Assembly: GCA_031271125.1 (NCBI GenBank)
Contig: JAISWH010000082.1
Location: 1-33,620, forward strand
Source: Dysgonamonadaceae bacterium
GTDB lineage: Bacteria; Bacteroidota; Bacteroidia; Bacteroidales; Azobacteroidaceae
Direction of reading: 5' to 3'
Length of the DNA: 33,620 nucleotides
This document shows positions 7,319 to 15,537 of this stretch, one piece after another; within the stretch, counting starts at the first letter, position 1, and the number at the start of each line of letters is the position of its first letter. Under the pieces are notes generated by a model. It worked only from the letters and a program-made list of their open reading frames with translations. It was not told where the DNA came from and searched no databases. Both the position numbers and the translations under genes were made by a program.

Positions 7319-8883
7319 TACATAAATTCGATTTTCTCGTCATCGGTTCCGGAATTGCCGGAATGAGTTACGCACTGAAAGTAGCTGATAGAGGGCGTGT
7401 TGCTCTTCTTGCTAAAACGACTTTGGAAGAAGCCAATACATTTTACGCACAAGGCGGAATTGCATCTGTGACTCTTCCGTGGGACGATTTTGAAAAGCAT
7501 GTTCAGGATACATTGATTGCCGGCGACGGGATATGTGACAAGCAAGTGGTGGAAAAAGTCGTCAGGGAAGCTCCCAAACAAATCAAAGAACTGATTCGCT
7601 GGGGCGTGGATTTCGACAAAGACCCGGAAGGCGAATTTGATTTACACAAAGAAGGCGGCCATTCCGAATTTCGCATCCTGCATCACAAAGACAATACAGG
7701 GCAGGAAATTCAGGAAAGTCTGATTAATGCCGTAAAACATCATCCGAACATCACCGTTTTTCACCATCACTTTGCCATTGAGATACTTACCCAGCATCAT
7801 CTGGGAATAAAAGTGACCAAAGACACACCGGATATCGAATGTTACGGCGCCTACGCATTGGACGAAAAAACGAATGAAATTCACACTTTCCTGTCCAAAG
7901 TCACCATGATTTGTACCGGCGGAATCGGGAATATTTACCAGACAACAACCAATCCGATTGTTGCCACAGGCGACGGAATCGCTATGGTTTACCGCGCCAA
8001 AGGACTTGTCAAAGATATGGAATTTGTGCAATTCCACCCAACCGCTTTGTACAATCCGATAGAGCGGCCTTCTTTCCTGATTACGGAAGCTATGCGAGGC
8101 TACGGCGGCATTCTGAAAACGTGTAGCGGTAAAGAATTTATGCAGAAATACGATGCTCGCGGCTCATTGGCGCCGCGCGATATTGTGGCGCGCGCCATCG
8201 ACAACGAAATGAAAAACAGCGGAAGTGATTTTGTGTATTTGGATGTAACACACAAAAACGCCGAAGAAACCAAAAATCAGTATCCGACTATTTACGAAAA
8301 ATGTCTGAGCGAAGGCATTGACATCACGAAAGATTACATTCCGGTAGCTCCGGCTGCACATTATCTTTGCGGGGGAATTGCAGTAGATATGAATGCCCTG
8401 ACTACGATTAACCGCTTGTATGCCGCCGGCGAATGTTCGCGTACAGGGCTGCACGGAGCCAATCGTTTGGCTTCCAACTCCCTGATTGAAGCGATTGTGT
8501 ATGCCGATGCGGCGGCCAAACATTCGCTTGCCCACCTGCACGAATATTCGTTCAACGACCTTATTCCCGTTTGGAACGACAAAGGAACTTCCTTGACCGA
8601 AGAAATGGTATTAATCACTCAAAGCGCTAAAGAAGTCGGTTCGATTATGAGCAATTATGTCGGGATTGTCCGCTCCAACTTGCGTTTGGAACGCGCTTTT
8701 GAACGTTTGGAAATTATTTATCGCGAAACTGAAAATCTCTTTATCCGTTCTACCGTTTCAAAAGATATCTGCGAATTGCGCAATATTGTGAATGTCGGTT
8801 ATTTGGTCATCAAGCAAGCGATGGAAAGGAAGGAAAGCAGGGGATTGCATTATACGATTGATTATCCTCGCAGGAATTTTTAA
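7315..8883 (+). CDS. nadB: L-aspartate oxidase
   Basis: NadB oxidises L-aspartate to iminoaspartate with FAD, the first step of de novo NAD synthesis; in anaerobes fumarate can replace oxygen as electron acceptor. The 522-residue length fits the family. Visible marks are the FAD motif GSGIAG (11-16), QGGIASV, the substrate-binding segments HSEFRILHHKDNTG and EFVQFHPTALY, the APRDIVARAID stretch with its catalytic-site arginine, and the second FAD-contact block LYAAGECSRTGLHGANRLASN. NadB is distinguished from succinate dehydrogenase subunits by the lack of the covalent-flavin context and by the operon. Its ATG overlaps the TGA of the glycosyltransferase (ATGA), so it is translated from the same message. 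nadA and nadC are not in this window. A hairpin at 8882-8938 follows. Confidence 0.96.
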   Translation: MIHKFDFLVIGSGIAGMSYALKVADRGRVALLAKTTLEEANTFYAQGGIASVTLPWDDFEKHVQDTLIAGDGICDKQVVEKVVREAPKQIKELIRWGVDFDKDPEGEFDLHKEGGHSEFRILHHKDNTGQEIQESLINAVKHHPNITVFHHHFAIEILTQHHLGIKVTKDTPDIECYGAYALDEKTNEIHTFLSKVTMICTGGIGNIYQTTTNPIVATGDGIAMVYRAKGLVKDMEFVQFHPTALYNPIERPSFLITEAMRGYGGILKTCSGKEFMQKYDARGSLAPRDIVARAIDNEMKNSGSDFVYLDVTHKNAEETKNQYPTIYEKCLSEGIDITKDYIPVAPAAHYLCGGIAVDMNALTTINRLYAAGECSRTGLHGANRLASNSLIEAIVYADAAAKHSLAHLHEYSFNDLIPVWNDKGTSLTEEMVLITQSAKEVGSIMSNYVGIVRSNLRLERAFERLEIIYRETENLFIRSTVSKDICELRNIVNVGYLVIKQAMERKESRGLHYTIDYPRRNF

Positions 8884-8938
8884 CACGGAGCGGCACGGAG
8901 TTTTAAATATAAAACCTACCCCGTGCCACTCCGTTGTT
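8882..8938. terminator. bidirectional terminator hairpin between nadB and rubrerythrin
   Basis: The arms ACGGAGCGGCACGG (from 8885) and CCGTGCCACTCCGTT (8921-8935) pair with one G-T-type mismatch, and inside them GTTTTA/TAAAAC forms a nested stem. It fills the 59-nt gap between two converging genes. T-rich flanks are short on both sides. The composition (CACGGAG repeats) resembles a dispersed intergenic repeat used as terminator. Confidence 0.65.
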
Positions 8939-8942
8939 AAAT

Positions 8943-9524
8943 TTAATAATTAGTCTTCCGTACCTCAAAATAAGCTTTCGGATGCAAACAAGCCGGACAA
9001 GTTTCGGGAGCATTCACACCTGTGTGTACATAACCGCAATTCCGGCATTGCCATTCGACCTCTTCTTCTTTTTTGAACACAGAACCGTCCGAAAGATTAG
9101 CTAATAATTTCCGGTACCGGATTTCGTGTTGCACCTCTACCCGTCCAATCATTTTGAAAGCTGCGGCCACCTGCGGAAAACCTTCCTCACGAGCTACTTT
9201 TTCAAATTCGGGATATAAGATGTCCCATTCTTCATTTTCGCCGGCTGCCGCCGCTTCAAGATTTTCGGCCGTTGTCCCGATAATTCCGGCCGGGTAACTT
9301 GCCGTGATTTCTACCATTCCGCCTTCCAAAAATTTGAAGAAGCGTTTTGCATGTTCTTTTTCTTGTTCCGCCGTTTCGAGGAATATCGCCGAAATTTGTT
9401 CATAACCTTCTTTTTTTGCTACACTTGCGAAATAGGTATAACGCGTTCTTGCCTGACTTTCACCGGCAAATGCTTTCAACAAATTTTGTTCGGTTTTTGT
9501 TCCTTTAATACTTTTTTCTGCCAT
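8943..9524 (-). CDS. rubrerythrin
   Basis: Rubrerythrin reduces hydrogen peroxide to water in the cytoplasm of anaerobes, using electrons from rubredoxin-type partners. The 193-residue protein has the two-part layout of the classical family: an N-terminal four-helix diiron domain with ligand motifs GESQARTRY (E20 region), ETAEQEKEHAKRF and RVEVQHEIRYRKL, then a C-terminal rubredoxin-like domain with the two Cys pairs CRNCGY and CPAC that bind one iron. All expected metal ligands appear to be there. It is a single-gene unit with a -7 element TATATTTG 47 nt upstream and a shared hairpin terminator against nadB. Its presence supports an anaerobic host that meets occasional oxygen. Confidence 0.96.
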   Translation of the reverse strand: MAEKSIKGTKTEQNLLKAFAGESQARTRYTYFASVAKKEGYEQISAIFLETAEQEKEHAKRFFKFLEGGMVEITASYPAGIIGTTAENLEAAAAGENEEWDILYPEFEKVAREEGFPQVAAAFKMIGRVEVQHEIRYRKLLANLSDGSVFKKEEEVEWQCRNCGYVHTGVNAPETCPACLHPKAYFEVRKTNY

Positions 9525-9570
9525 AATTTTTAAATTTAGAGTTTGATTAAAATAAAATATTTGAATGCTG

Positions 9571-9578
9571 CAAATATA
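9571..9578 (-). promoter_or_regulatory. -7 promoter element for rubrerythrin
   Basis: TATATTTG on the minus strand matches TAnnTTTG, 46 nt before the ATG. A TTTG lies 16 nt further upstream, shorter than the preferred 19 or so. Confidence 0.45.
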
Positions 9579-9644
9579 GGCATTTTTTCGGTAACAAATT
9601 TATTATTTTTTTCAATGAACTCATCGAAATTTTCAATCTGCGGA

Positions 9645-10445
9645 TTAGCATGGGATTTCCCGCCTACACGGAAATGACAAGCCAAACAACCTCCGGGCAT
9701 TATCAGTAGTCTTCCCGGCAACTATTTCAAGAGAAAGTCCATAAATTTCCGACAGTTTCCCTGCAATATGGGGCAAATAACCCGGCTCATTCCGTTTTCC
9801 ACGGTGCGGAACCGGAGTAAGATAAGGTGCATCCGTTTCCAAAAGGACGCGCTCTAAAGGAAATAAAGCCAGATAATCCTGAAACTTGGCATTTTTATAG
9901 GTAACAACTCCATTAATACCAATCATAAAGTTCTGCAAACGAGCGATTTCTTCCAATTCCTCGCGCGAACCGCCAAAACTATGAAAAACACCCCGCAATT
10001 GGTCTGCGCCAACTTTATGAATACTCTCGAAAACTTCAGGAAAAGCCTCGCGGGTATGAATGACGACCGGCAAGTTCCTTTCGATACTCCATCCTAATTG
10101 CATCTCAAATGCTGCAATTTGTTCTCTCAGAAAGGTTTTGTCCCAATATAAATCTATACCGATTTCGCCGATGGCGATGTATTTCCTTTTCCCGAACCAA
10201 TTTCCGATGCTTGTCAGCTCCTTCCGGAAATACGGCCCGACGCTCGTCGGATGCAGACCCAACATCGGATAGCACTGTTCGGGATATTGGTCGCTCAAAG
10301 CATGCAACCGGTCAATGGATGTAAGGTCTATATTGGGAAGACAAAATCGGTTTACTCCGGCTGCCCTTGCGTTTCGAATAACTTCATGAACATCGGAATC
10401 AAATTCTTCTAAAAATATATGGGTGTGAGTATCAACAAAATACAT
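9645..10445 (-). CDS. TatD-family metal-dependent hydrolase/DNase
   Basis: TatD proteins are cytoplasmic TIM-barrel enzymes with two metal ions and 3'-5' DNase or related hydrolase activity. The 266-residue protein shows the full metal-ligand set: THTH (H7, H9), GEIGID (E94), VVIHTREA (H130), FHSFGG (H155) and ETDAPYL (D205). The family normally ends near NARRLFGL. Here ten more residues (SFPCRREIPC) follow, encoded by a palindromic repeat at 9648-9678, so the last residues and the stop appear to come from an inserted repeat. The start ATG touches the stop of the upstream 230-aa gene with no gap, and both follow the polyprenyl synthase gene in one transcription unit. Confidence 0.93.
   Translation of the reverse strand: MYFVDTHTHIFLEEFDSDVHEVIRNARAAGVNRFCLPNIDLTSIDRLHALSDQYPEQCYPMLGLHPTSVGPYFRKELTSIGNWFGKRKYIAIGEIGIDLYWDKTFLREQIAAFEMQLGWSIERNLPVVIHTREAFPEVFESIHKVGADQLRGVFHSFGGSREELEEIARLQNFMIGINGVVTYKNAKFQDYLALFPLERVLLETDAPYLTPVPHRGKRNEPGYLPHIAGKLSEIYGLSLEIVAGKTTDNARRLFGLSFPCRREIPC
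9648..9678. repeat. REP-like repeat at the 3' end of the TatD gene
   Basis: Read on the minus strand, GTCATTTCC...GGCGGGAAATCCC has the form of a widespread palindromic intergenic repeat (GTCATTCC-x-GGCGGGAATCC type). It codes for the last residues of the TatD protein. The family resemblance is from memory; only one copy is seen in this window. Confidence 0.5.
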
Positions 10446-11138
10446 CTAAAACAATTCTTTCTGGTAGTGATAGCTAATCTTATAAGACTGATAAATTTGC
10501 GATAGTTCCTGAAGCGGCAGATTTCCATATTTCTCTTCTACCCGCGACCAGATGTCCCGAATCATACTTTCGGCTTTTTTCTGCATTTCATACAAAATGG
10601 CTTGTTGGCGAACCACATTCTGTTTATATATTTTGGTACTGTGAACGACGTCCGAAAACAATTCGTAATGTACTTTTACCTTAGCTATTGCGGGATTATA
10701 CAGGGGATAGCCTCCGCGAGACATGCGCTTGGCTTCGCCTTGTATGATTTTTCCTCCCCAATGGAGAATCATTTCTTCGGTCGATAAATCGGGCAACACC
10801 GTTTCTTCGCCGCTTCTAAATCCGTAATCGCTTAAAGCTTCGATCTTTATTTCATTCCGGATGACGGTTAATTGCAAGACTTGAATAAAATGGGAAACAT
10901 ACATTTGAGCATTCTTAAATAATTCGACGTAGTCTGTTTGCGATTTGGCAAAGTCTTTCATGGCTTGTTTCAGAACAAACCGCGCGCCTTCGTAAGAAGT
11001 CACAAAAAGGCGTAATTCTTCCACTTCGTCTATTGATAATATAATTTCCTGATCGCCATTCAGTTCTTCACGATCAATCGCTGCCTGGAGCGCTTTGATT
11101 CTGCCTTCGTCTGTTTCGGGCACTTTTTTTAAATACAT
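10446..11138 (-). CDS. conserved hypothetical protein, helical
   Basis: I do not recognise this 230-residue protein. It has no signal peptide or membrane segment and only short runs without charged residues; the sequence (many Glu, Lys, Gln, and heptad-like spacing near residues 45-100 and 175-230) suggests a mostly alpha-helical soluble protein. A central block, ILHWGGKIIQGEAKRMSRGG around 124-143, is the most distinctive stretch and may be a conserved site. It lies between a polyprenyl diphosphate synthase gene (11 nt upstream) and tatD (no gap), clearly co-transcribed with both. Context alone does not give a role. Confidence 0.75.
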   Translation of the reverse strand: MYLKKVPETDEGRIKALQAAIDREELNGDQEIILSIDEVEELRLFVTSYEGARFVLKQAMKDFAKSQTDYVELFKNAQMYVSHFIQVLQLTVIRNEIKIEALSDYGFRSGEETVLPDLSTEEMILHWGGKIIQGEAKRMSRGGYPLYNPAIAKVKVHYELFSDVVHSTKIYKQNVVRQQAILYEMQKKAESMIRDIWSRVEEKYGNLPLQELSQIYQSYKISYHYQKELF

Positions 11139-11149
11139 AATTCAAGCCG

Positions 11150-12121
11150 TTAAAATTCTCTTTCCATTAATTCTTTAGCAATATTTTCCAGTACTTTTTT
11201 CTTGTTTTCATCTACCGAAACCGCTTGCAAAGCCATCAAAGCCTTCTCGTAAAAAATTCGTATGGTTTCATTGGCTTTTTCGGGAATGGCCAATTTGTCA
11301 TACAAACTACGCACTGCAATAATTTTTTCTTCCGGTTTATCATCGCAGGCAAGCCACTTGAGGAGTTCCGCTTTATCTGTTATATTCGCGCTGTTCAAGG
11401 CATTAATCAACAAATAAGTTTTTTTATTACACAAAATATCCCCGCCTGTTTTCTTTCCGAATACATCGGGATTTCCGTAAACATCCAATAAATCGTCTTT
11501 AATTTGGAACGCGATACCCAAATAAATACCGAAATCATAAAGATTTTGTCTGTCCGTTTCATTCGCGCCGCCGATAATAGCCCCAGTCCGGAGGCAAGCG
11601 CCAAGCATGACAGCCGTTTTCAGACGAATCATTTCGATATATTCCGGTTCGGATACATCCAATCGTTGCTCAAATTCCATATCGTATTGCTGGCCTTCGC
11701 AAATTTCGGTTGCCGTCAGGGAAAACAAATCCAACAACGGCTTTAAATGTTCTGCAAGTGATTTTGTCATAAAGATATAAGAAAGGATCAACATAGCGTC
11801 GCCGGAAAGAATTGCCGTATTTTCGCTCCATTTTTTGTGAACCGTCGGTTGTCCCCTTCGCAATTCCGCCTTATCCATTACATCGTCGTGCATCAGCGTA
11901 AAATTGTGGAAAATTTCCCACGCCAAAGCCGGACGAATGGCAGCTTCAATATCTTCCCGATATAAATTACAGGCCAAAAGCGTGAAAGCCGGCCGAAGTT
12001 TTTTTCCCTTCAGAGTCAGTAAATAAGCAATTGGCTCGTATAAACCGCTCGGTGTTTTAGGATATTGTATCGCTTGAATTTCCCGATGAATAACTCCTAA
12101 AGTGTCTTGAAGACTTAACAT
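11150..12121 (-). CDS. trans-polyprenyl diphosphate synthase
   Basis: This enzyme condenses isopentenyl diphosphate with an allylic diphosphate to make linear prenyl chains for quinones or other isoprenoids. The 323-residue protein carries the first Asp-rich motif DDVMD (79-83) followed by RRGQPTVHKKW, the GQQYDMEF block (143-150), and the second motif KDDLLD (208-213); together these bind magnesium and both substrates. An aromatic residue (F74) lies five positions before the first motif, a position that limits chain length in related enzymes, so a short to medium product such as C15-C20 is possible; this is inference. It is the first gene of a three-gene unit with the unknown 230-aa protein and tatD, and has a -7 element 33 nt upstream. 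Confidence 0.93.
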   Translation of the reverse strand: MLSLQDTLGVIHREIQAIQYPKTPSGLYEPIAYLLTLKGKKLRPAFTLLACNLYREDIEAAIRPALAWEIFHNFTLMHDDVMDKAELRRGQPTVHKKWSENTAILSGDAMLILSYIFMTKSLAEHLKPLLDLFSLTATEICEGQQYDMEFEQRLDVSEPEYIEMIRLKTAVMLGACLRTGAIIGGANETDRQNLYDFGIYLGIAFQIKDDLLDVYGNPDVFGKKTGGDILCNKKTYLLINALNSANITDKAELLKWLACDDKPEEKIIAVRSLYDKLAIPEKANETIRIFYEKALMALQAVSVDENKKKVLENIAKELMEREF

Positions 12122-12153
12122 GTTATATTTTATGCGTCGTTAATAAAATTTGA

Positions 12154-12161
12154 CAAATATA
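12154..12161 (-). promoter_or_regulatory. -7 promoter element for the polyprenyl synthase operon
   Basis: TATATTTG on the minus strand fits TAnnTTTG, 32 nt before the ATG. It lies in the 41-nt gap behind the TonB-like gene; no TTG at ideal spacing. Confidence 0.4.
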
Positions 12162-12162
12162 G

Positions 12163-12879
12163 TTAAATTTTGAATACAACGGGCAAATAAACTTTCACTT
12201 TTTCGTTTTTTCCTTGTGTTTTTCCCGGAATCCAAGGCGGCATTACCTTCAAAACCCGAACAGCCTCCTCGTCTAAAAAAATGTATACGCCTTGTTCCAA
12301 AGCAACATCCGAAATTGTTCCATCCCGGTTAACCATGAAAGAACACCAAACCCGACCCTGGATGCGTTGTTGCAAAGCCGCCGACGGATATTGAATGTGA
12401 CTGTAAATAAACTTGATAAGCGCTACATTTCCACCGGGAAATTGAGGCGCCGCATCCGTTCCGGTATCCGCTTCACCCTCTTTTTGCTCATCCGTTGGGA
12501 TAACTTGATCGGTTTCCGTTTCAAGATTTTCCAAATCCGAACTTTGATTATTCAACGCAACATCTTGTTTCTCTTGCTCTTCGGGCGAAACTTTTTCCAC
12601 AATCTCGTAGTCTTCGTAAATAGCCTGCTCCTGTTTTTCCGGCTCAATCACCGGTTGTTCGATAATTTGTTCATTTTCAATATCACTTGGAATATCCGCA
12701 TCAAATTCATTTTCAATAAAAACGGGAGCCAACAATTCCGGACTGCCGGAATAATCCGTATAATCGCTTTTCCACTCCAACAACACGTAAAAAGCAGATA
12801 AAACGACTACAAATCCCATCAAAAAAAAGATGGTTCGTTTGTTTTCCAAATCGGCTTCCGGTGTTTTTTTTGCTTCCAT
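12163..12879 (-). CDS. TonB-family energy transducer
   Basis: TonB proteins pass the energy of the inner-membrane proton gradient to outer-membrane receptors. The 238-residue protein has the expected order: a short cytoplasmic N-terminus, one membrane helix (about residues 16-34), a long acidic, Pro/Glu/Gln-rich periplasmic linker (about 45-145), then PQFPGG and a C-terminal TonB domain (about 163-238) with GRVWCSFMVNRDGTISDV, ALEQG, LDEEAVRVLKVMPPWIPG and a final beta strand VKVYLPVVFKI. The linker is very acidic rather than the Pro-Lys-rich type of Proteobacteria, common for Bacteroidota versions. No exbB/exbD or receptor gene is adjacent. It has a -7 element (TATCTTTG) 17 nt upstream, divergent from porQ. 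Confidence 0.9.
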   Translation of the reverse strand: MEAKKTPEADLENKRTIFFLMGFVVVLSAFYVLLEWKSDYTDYSGSPELLAPVFIENEFDADIPSDIENEQIIEQPVIEPEKQEQAIYEDYEIVEKVSPEEQEKQDVALNNQSSDLENLETETDQVIPTDEQKEGEADTGTDAAPQFPGGNVALIKFIYSHIQYPSAALQQRIQGRVWCSFMVNRDGTISDVALEQGVYIFLDEEAVRVLKVMPPWIPGKTQGKNEKVKVYLPVVFKI

Positions 12880-12896
12880 GCATTCAAATCTGAGTA

Positions 12897-12904
12897 CAAA
12901 GATA
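12897..12904 (-). promoter_or_regulatory. -7 promoter element for the TonB-like gene
   Basis: TATCTTTG on the minus strand, 17 nt before the ATG at 12879, fits TAnnTTTG. A -33 box is not clear. Confidence 0.45.
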
Positions 12905-12946
12905 CTTTTTTCTTGTTTGATACGTTTATACTATATTGAAAAATCT

Positions 12947-12954
12947 TATTTTTG
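12947..12954 (+). promoter_or_regulatory. -7 promoter element for porQ
   Basis: TATTTTTG fits TAnnTTTG and ends 18 nt before the porQ ATG; the expected -33 position holds GTTTAT, a weak match. Confidence 0.4.
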
Positions 12955-12972
12955 TGAGAAATTTTTGATAAA

Positions 12973-13962
12973 ATGCGAAAAATATTTACTCTATATCTCT
13001 TGGTTTTAAGTCACTTTTCGATACACGCTCAAGATGGAAATTCGGCTTTTACCTGGTTGCTTTTGCCGGAATCGGCGCGTGCGGCGGCTTTGGGCGGCAC
13101 AAATATTTCCATCATTGAAAACGACCTTCCGCTGATTTATCAAAATCCCGGTTTTCTCGGTCAAGAAATGGATAATACATTAAATGTAAATTATTTATCA
13201 TACGTTGGCGACGTTAAATTGGGAAGCGCCACATTTGCCAAAGCGCTGGGGGAAAGAAGCGCCTGGGGCGTCGGCGTCAATTTTTCCAACTACGGTAAGA
13301 TGCTGCAAACGACGAGAGACGACGAAATTCTGGGCGATTTGAATGCCAGGGATATTTGCGGTAATATTTTTTTTTCCCGCGATTTGTCGGAGACACTTCG
13401 AGGCGGAGTAGCTGCCAAATTTGTGTATTCCAACTATTTGGATAATACGGCCATCGGATTGGGCGTCGATTTGGGAATCAGCTATTATAACCGGGAAAAG
13501 GACTTTTCCATCGGTTTGGCTGGGAAAAATTGGGGACGGCAAGTCAAGGCTTACGAGGAAGAATTACTCAATTTGCCTTGGGATATCCAATTGGGTTTCA
13601 GCCAGAAATTAGGTCATGCACCGATTCGTTATTCGATTACGGCCGTCTATTCGAACCAATGGAAATTCTATGATTTACAACAAGAAAAAAAAGATTCTTT
13701 TGTAAAAACTTTGTTCAAACACCTCGTTTTCGGGATTGAATTTCTTCCTACGGAGAATTTCTGGATTGCTGCAGGATACAATGTCAAACGGGGAGCCGAC
13801 ATGAGCCTCAATGAAGGGGGAAACAAATGGGCAGCTTTTTCCATTGGCGCCGGATTGAAGATAAAAACTTTTAACGTCGGCTGTTCCGTTGCCAAATACC
13901 ATCCTGCAGCCACCTCGTTTATGCTTAGCGTTTCTACCTTGCTAACGGAAATGAAATTATGA
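12973..13962 (+). CDS. porQ: type IX secretion system protein PorQ
   Basis: PorQ is an outer-membrane beta-barrel protein of the Bacteroidota type IX secretion system, which exports and anchors surface proteins. The 329-residue sequence begins with a signal peptide ending near SIHAQ (residue 19). It then shows the family hallmark [13 protein letters not shown]...[12 protein letters not shown] and alternating hydrophobic/polar strands typical of a barrel, ending in a strand ([16 protein letters not shown]). The pairing of porQ with cmk directly downstream (10-nt gap) is a known arrangement in Bacteroidales such as Porphyromonas. Other secretion genes (porK, porL, porM, porN, porU, porV) are not in this window. 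Assignment rests on motif and gene order. Confidence 0.88.
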   Translation: MRKIFTLYLLVLSHFSIHAQDGNSAFTWLLLPESARAAALGGTNISIIENDLPLIYQNPGFLGQEMDNTLNVNYLSYVGDVKLGSATFAKALGERSAWGVGVNFSNYGKMLQTTRDDEILGDLNARDICGNIFFSRDLSETLRGGVAAKFVYSNYLDNTAIGLGVDLGISYYNREKDFSIGLAGKNWGRQVKAYEEELLNLPWDIQLGFSQKLGHAPIRYSITAVYSNQWKFYDLQQEKKDSFVKTLFKHLVFGIEFLPTENFWIAAGYNVKRGADMSLNEGGNKWAAFSIGAGLKIKTFNVGCSVAKYHPAATSFMLSVSTLLTEMKL

Positions 13963-13972
13963 AACACATAAC

Positions 13973-14662
13973 ATGATGAAAAAAATAACAATTGCCGTCG
14001 ACGGATATTCTTCGTGCGGGAAAAGTACGATGGCTAAAGATTTAGCCCAAAAGGTGAAGTATAACTATATAGATAGCGGCGCCATGTACCGTGCCGTGAC
14101 TTTGTACGCCCTCAGAAACAATCTGTTTGAAAGCGATTATCCCAATGAAACAGTCTTGAAAAAACAAATCGACCAAATTCATATTGATTTCCGGCATAAT
14201 GAAACAAACGGAAAATCAGAGACTTACCTGAATGGTGAAAACGTCGAAAAAGAAATACGAAGCATGGAAGTCGCCGACAAAGTCAGTCCGATTGCAGCGA
14301 TCGGTTTTGTGCGGGAAGCATTGGTGAAGCAACAACAGGAAATGGGTAAAAACAAAGGTATTGTGATGGATGGACGAGACATCGGAACTGTTGTTTTCCC
14401 TGACGCCGAATTGAAAATTTTCGTTACCGCGCGGCCGGAAATCCGCGCGCAACGCCGTTTGGCGGAATTGACCGCCAAAGGTGAAAACCATACGTTTGAA
14501 GAAGTCCTGAAAAATTTAACTAAACGCGACTTCATCGACGCCACGCGGAAAGACGGGCCTCTACGCCAGGCCGGCGACGCTGTGGTCATCAACAATTCCG
14601 ACCTCACAATTGAGGAACAGAATGCCATAATATTGAAGTTGTTTAAGGAAAAAACGGGATGA
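13973..14662 (+). CDS. cmk: cytidylate kinase
   Basis: Cmk phosphorylates CMP and dCMP with ATP in the cytoplasm. The 229-residue protein has the P-loop GYSSCGKST (11-19), the DSGAMYRA block that contacts the nucleotide, the long central insert of bacterial CMP kinases, [15 protein letters not shown] (CMP-binding, with the key Asp and Arg) and the lid region [15 protein letters not shown] followed by [19 protein letters not shown]. Two start codons stand side by side (13973 and 13976); the second may be the real one. In related genomes ispH often follows cmk; here that place holds only a 19-codon frame and then an unrelated gene. Confidence 0.96.
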   Translation: MMKKITIAVDGYSSCGKSTMAKDLAQKVKYNYIDSGAMYRAVTLYALRNNLFESDYPNETVLKKQIDQIHIDFRHNETNGKSETYLNGENVEKEIRSMEVADKVSPIAAIGFVREALVKQQQEMGKNKGIVMDGRDIGTVVFPDAELKIFVTARPEIRAQRRLAELTAKGENHTFEEVLKNLTKRDFIDATRKDGPLRQAGDAVVINNSDLTIEEQNAIILKLFKEKTG

Positions 14663-14742
14663 AATACACGTGCAAAAGTTACACCAAAGAGCATAAACAT
14701 GTTGCGGATTCCATCTGACTTAAAAAAACAAATTATGTACAG

Positions 14743-15537
14743 ATGAAATTTACTTCATCCATCAAATTGTATAGGAAACTCCGGTACAGGAAAGGTTTCG
14801 GAGTTCATTCCCCTTTCACTTACAATCTGATTACCAAAGTGATAGAGGAAAAAACACCTTATTATGTTTTTGATGAAATTGAGCAATTCCGGAAAGGACT
14901 TTTACTCCGAAAAGAAACCCAGCACAAAAATTACGGCGCTTTGCTGTTTCGCATCATTCATTTTTTTAAGTGTCGTAACATCCTGCAAATCAGAGCCTAT
15001 ACCGGTATTCTTAGTTTATATCTATCGTTAGCTTCCCGGAAAAATTCTACCTGCTACGCTTTGGAAGAAAATTCCGATTGGTTAAATGCAGTAAAAGTTT
15101 TTGCCGAACGGCATCGTTTAGAGAATCTGCATTGGATGGAAGGAGATTATGCCGAAAATTTACGAAAATTAAAATCTTTTATTCCGACATTCGATTTGAT
15201 TTTCATCAATCGGTTGGGTAATGCGAAAGAAACGACAGAAGCCGTCGAATTATCCCAATCGTTTATCGGCGAAAAATCCATCCTGGTTATTGACGGAATT
15301 TATAAAAATAAAGCGATGAAAACTTTATGGGAAAAAGTAAAAAACTTTCCCGAAACAAGTGTTACCATTGATTTGTTTGCTTTGGGCATTGTTTTCTTTG
15401 ATAAAAAATTACACAAACAACATTATAAAAACTATTTTGATTATGGCAAAAAGCAAAATCTATACGAGAAAAGGCGACAGCGGGTATACCTCTTTGGTTG
15501 GCGGAGAAAGGATATCCAAAACGAGTCCGCGACTTGA
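14743..15537 (+). CDS. class I methyltransferase-like protein with degraded SAM motifs
   Basis: The 264-residue protein resembles a Bacteroidota O-methyltransferase-like family that opens with RYRKGFGVHSPF (15-25) and ends with LFALGIVFFDKKLHKQHYKNYF. The usual glycine-rich SAM motif is replaced by LQIRAYTGILSLYL (81-94), and the acidic IDG-type site reads LIFINRLGN (152-160), so catalysis may be weakened or lost. Residues 234-264 are coded by DNA that also encodes the start of the next gene in another frame (95-nt overlap). The family-like sequence seems to stop at NYF, suggesting that the natural stop has been lost and the last 31 residues are read-through. It sits between cmk (80-nt gap) and the cobalamin adenosyltransferase gene. 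Confidence 0.75.
   Translation: MKFTSSIKLYRKLRYRKGFGVHSPFTYNLITKVIEEKTPYYVFDEIEQFRKGLLLRKETQHKNYGALLFRIIHFFKCRNILQIRAYTGILSLYLSLASRKNSTCYALEENSDWLNAVKVFAERHRLENLHWMEGDYAENLRKLKSFIPTFDLIFINRLGNAKETTEAVELSQSFIGEKSILVIDGIYKNKAMKTLWEKVKNFPETSVTIDLFALGIVFFDKKLHKQHYKNYFDYGKKQNLYEKRRQRVYLFGWRRKDIQNESAT

Noticed and set aside
12292..12801. Long open frame (169 codons) opposite the TonB-like gene
   Set aside because: It is the antisense of the acidic Glu/Gln-rich linker and yields a Phe/Leu/Arg-rich product without family features; the TonB reading is clear.
14659..14718. 19-codon frame [19 protein letters not shown] overlapping the cmk stop (ATGA)
   Set aside because: Too short to support and unlike the start of ispH, which could be expected there; possibly residue of a lost gene.
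15359..15442. Longer N-terminus for the cobalamin adenosyltransferase
   Set aside because: The added hydrophobic stretch is only the other-frame reading of the upstream gene; the family begins at MAKSKIYTRKGD (15443).
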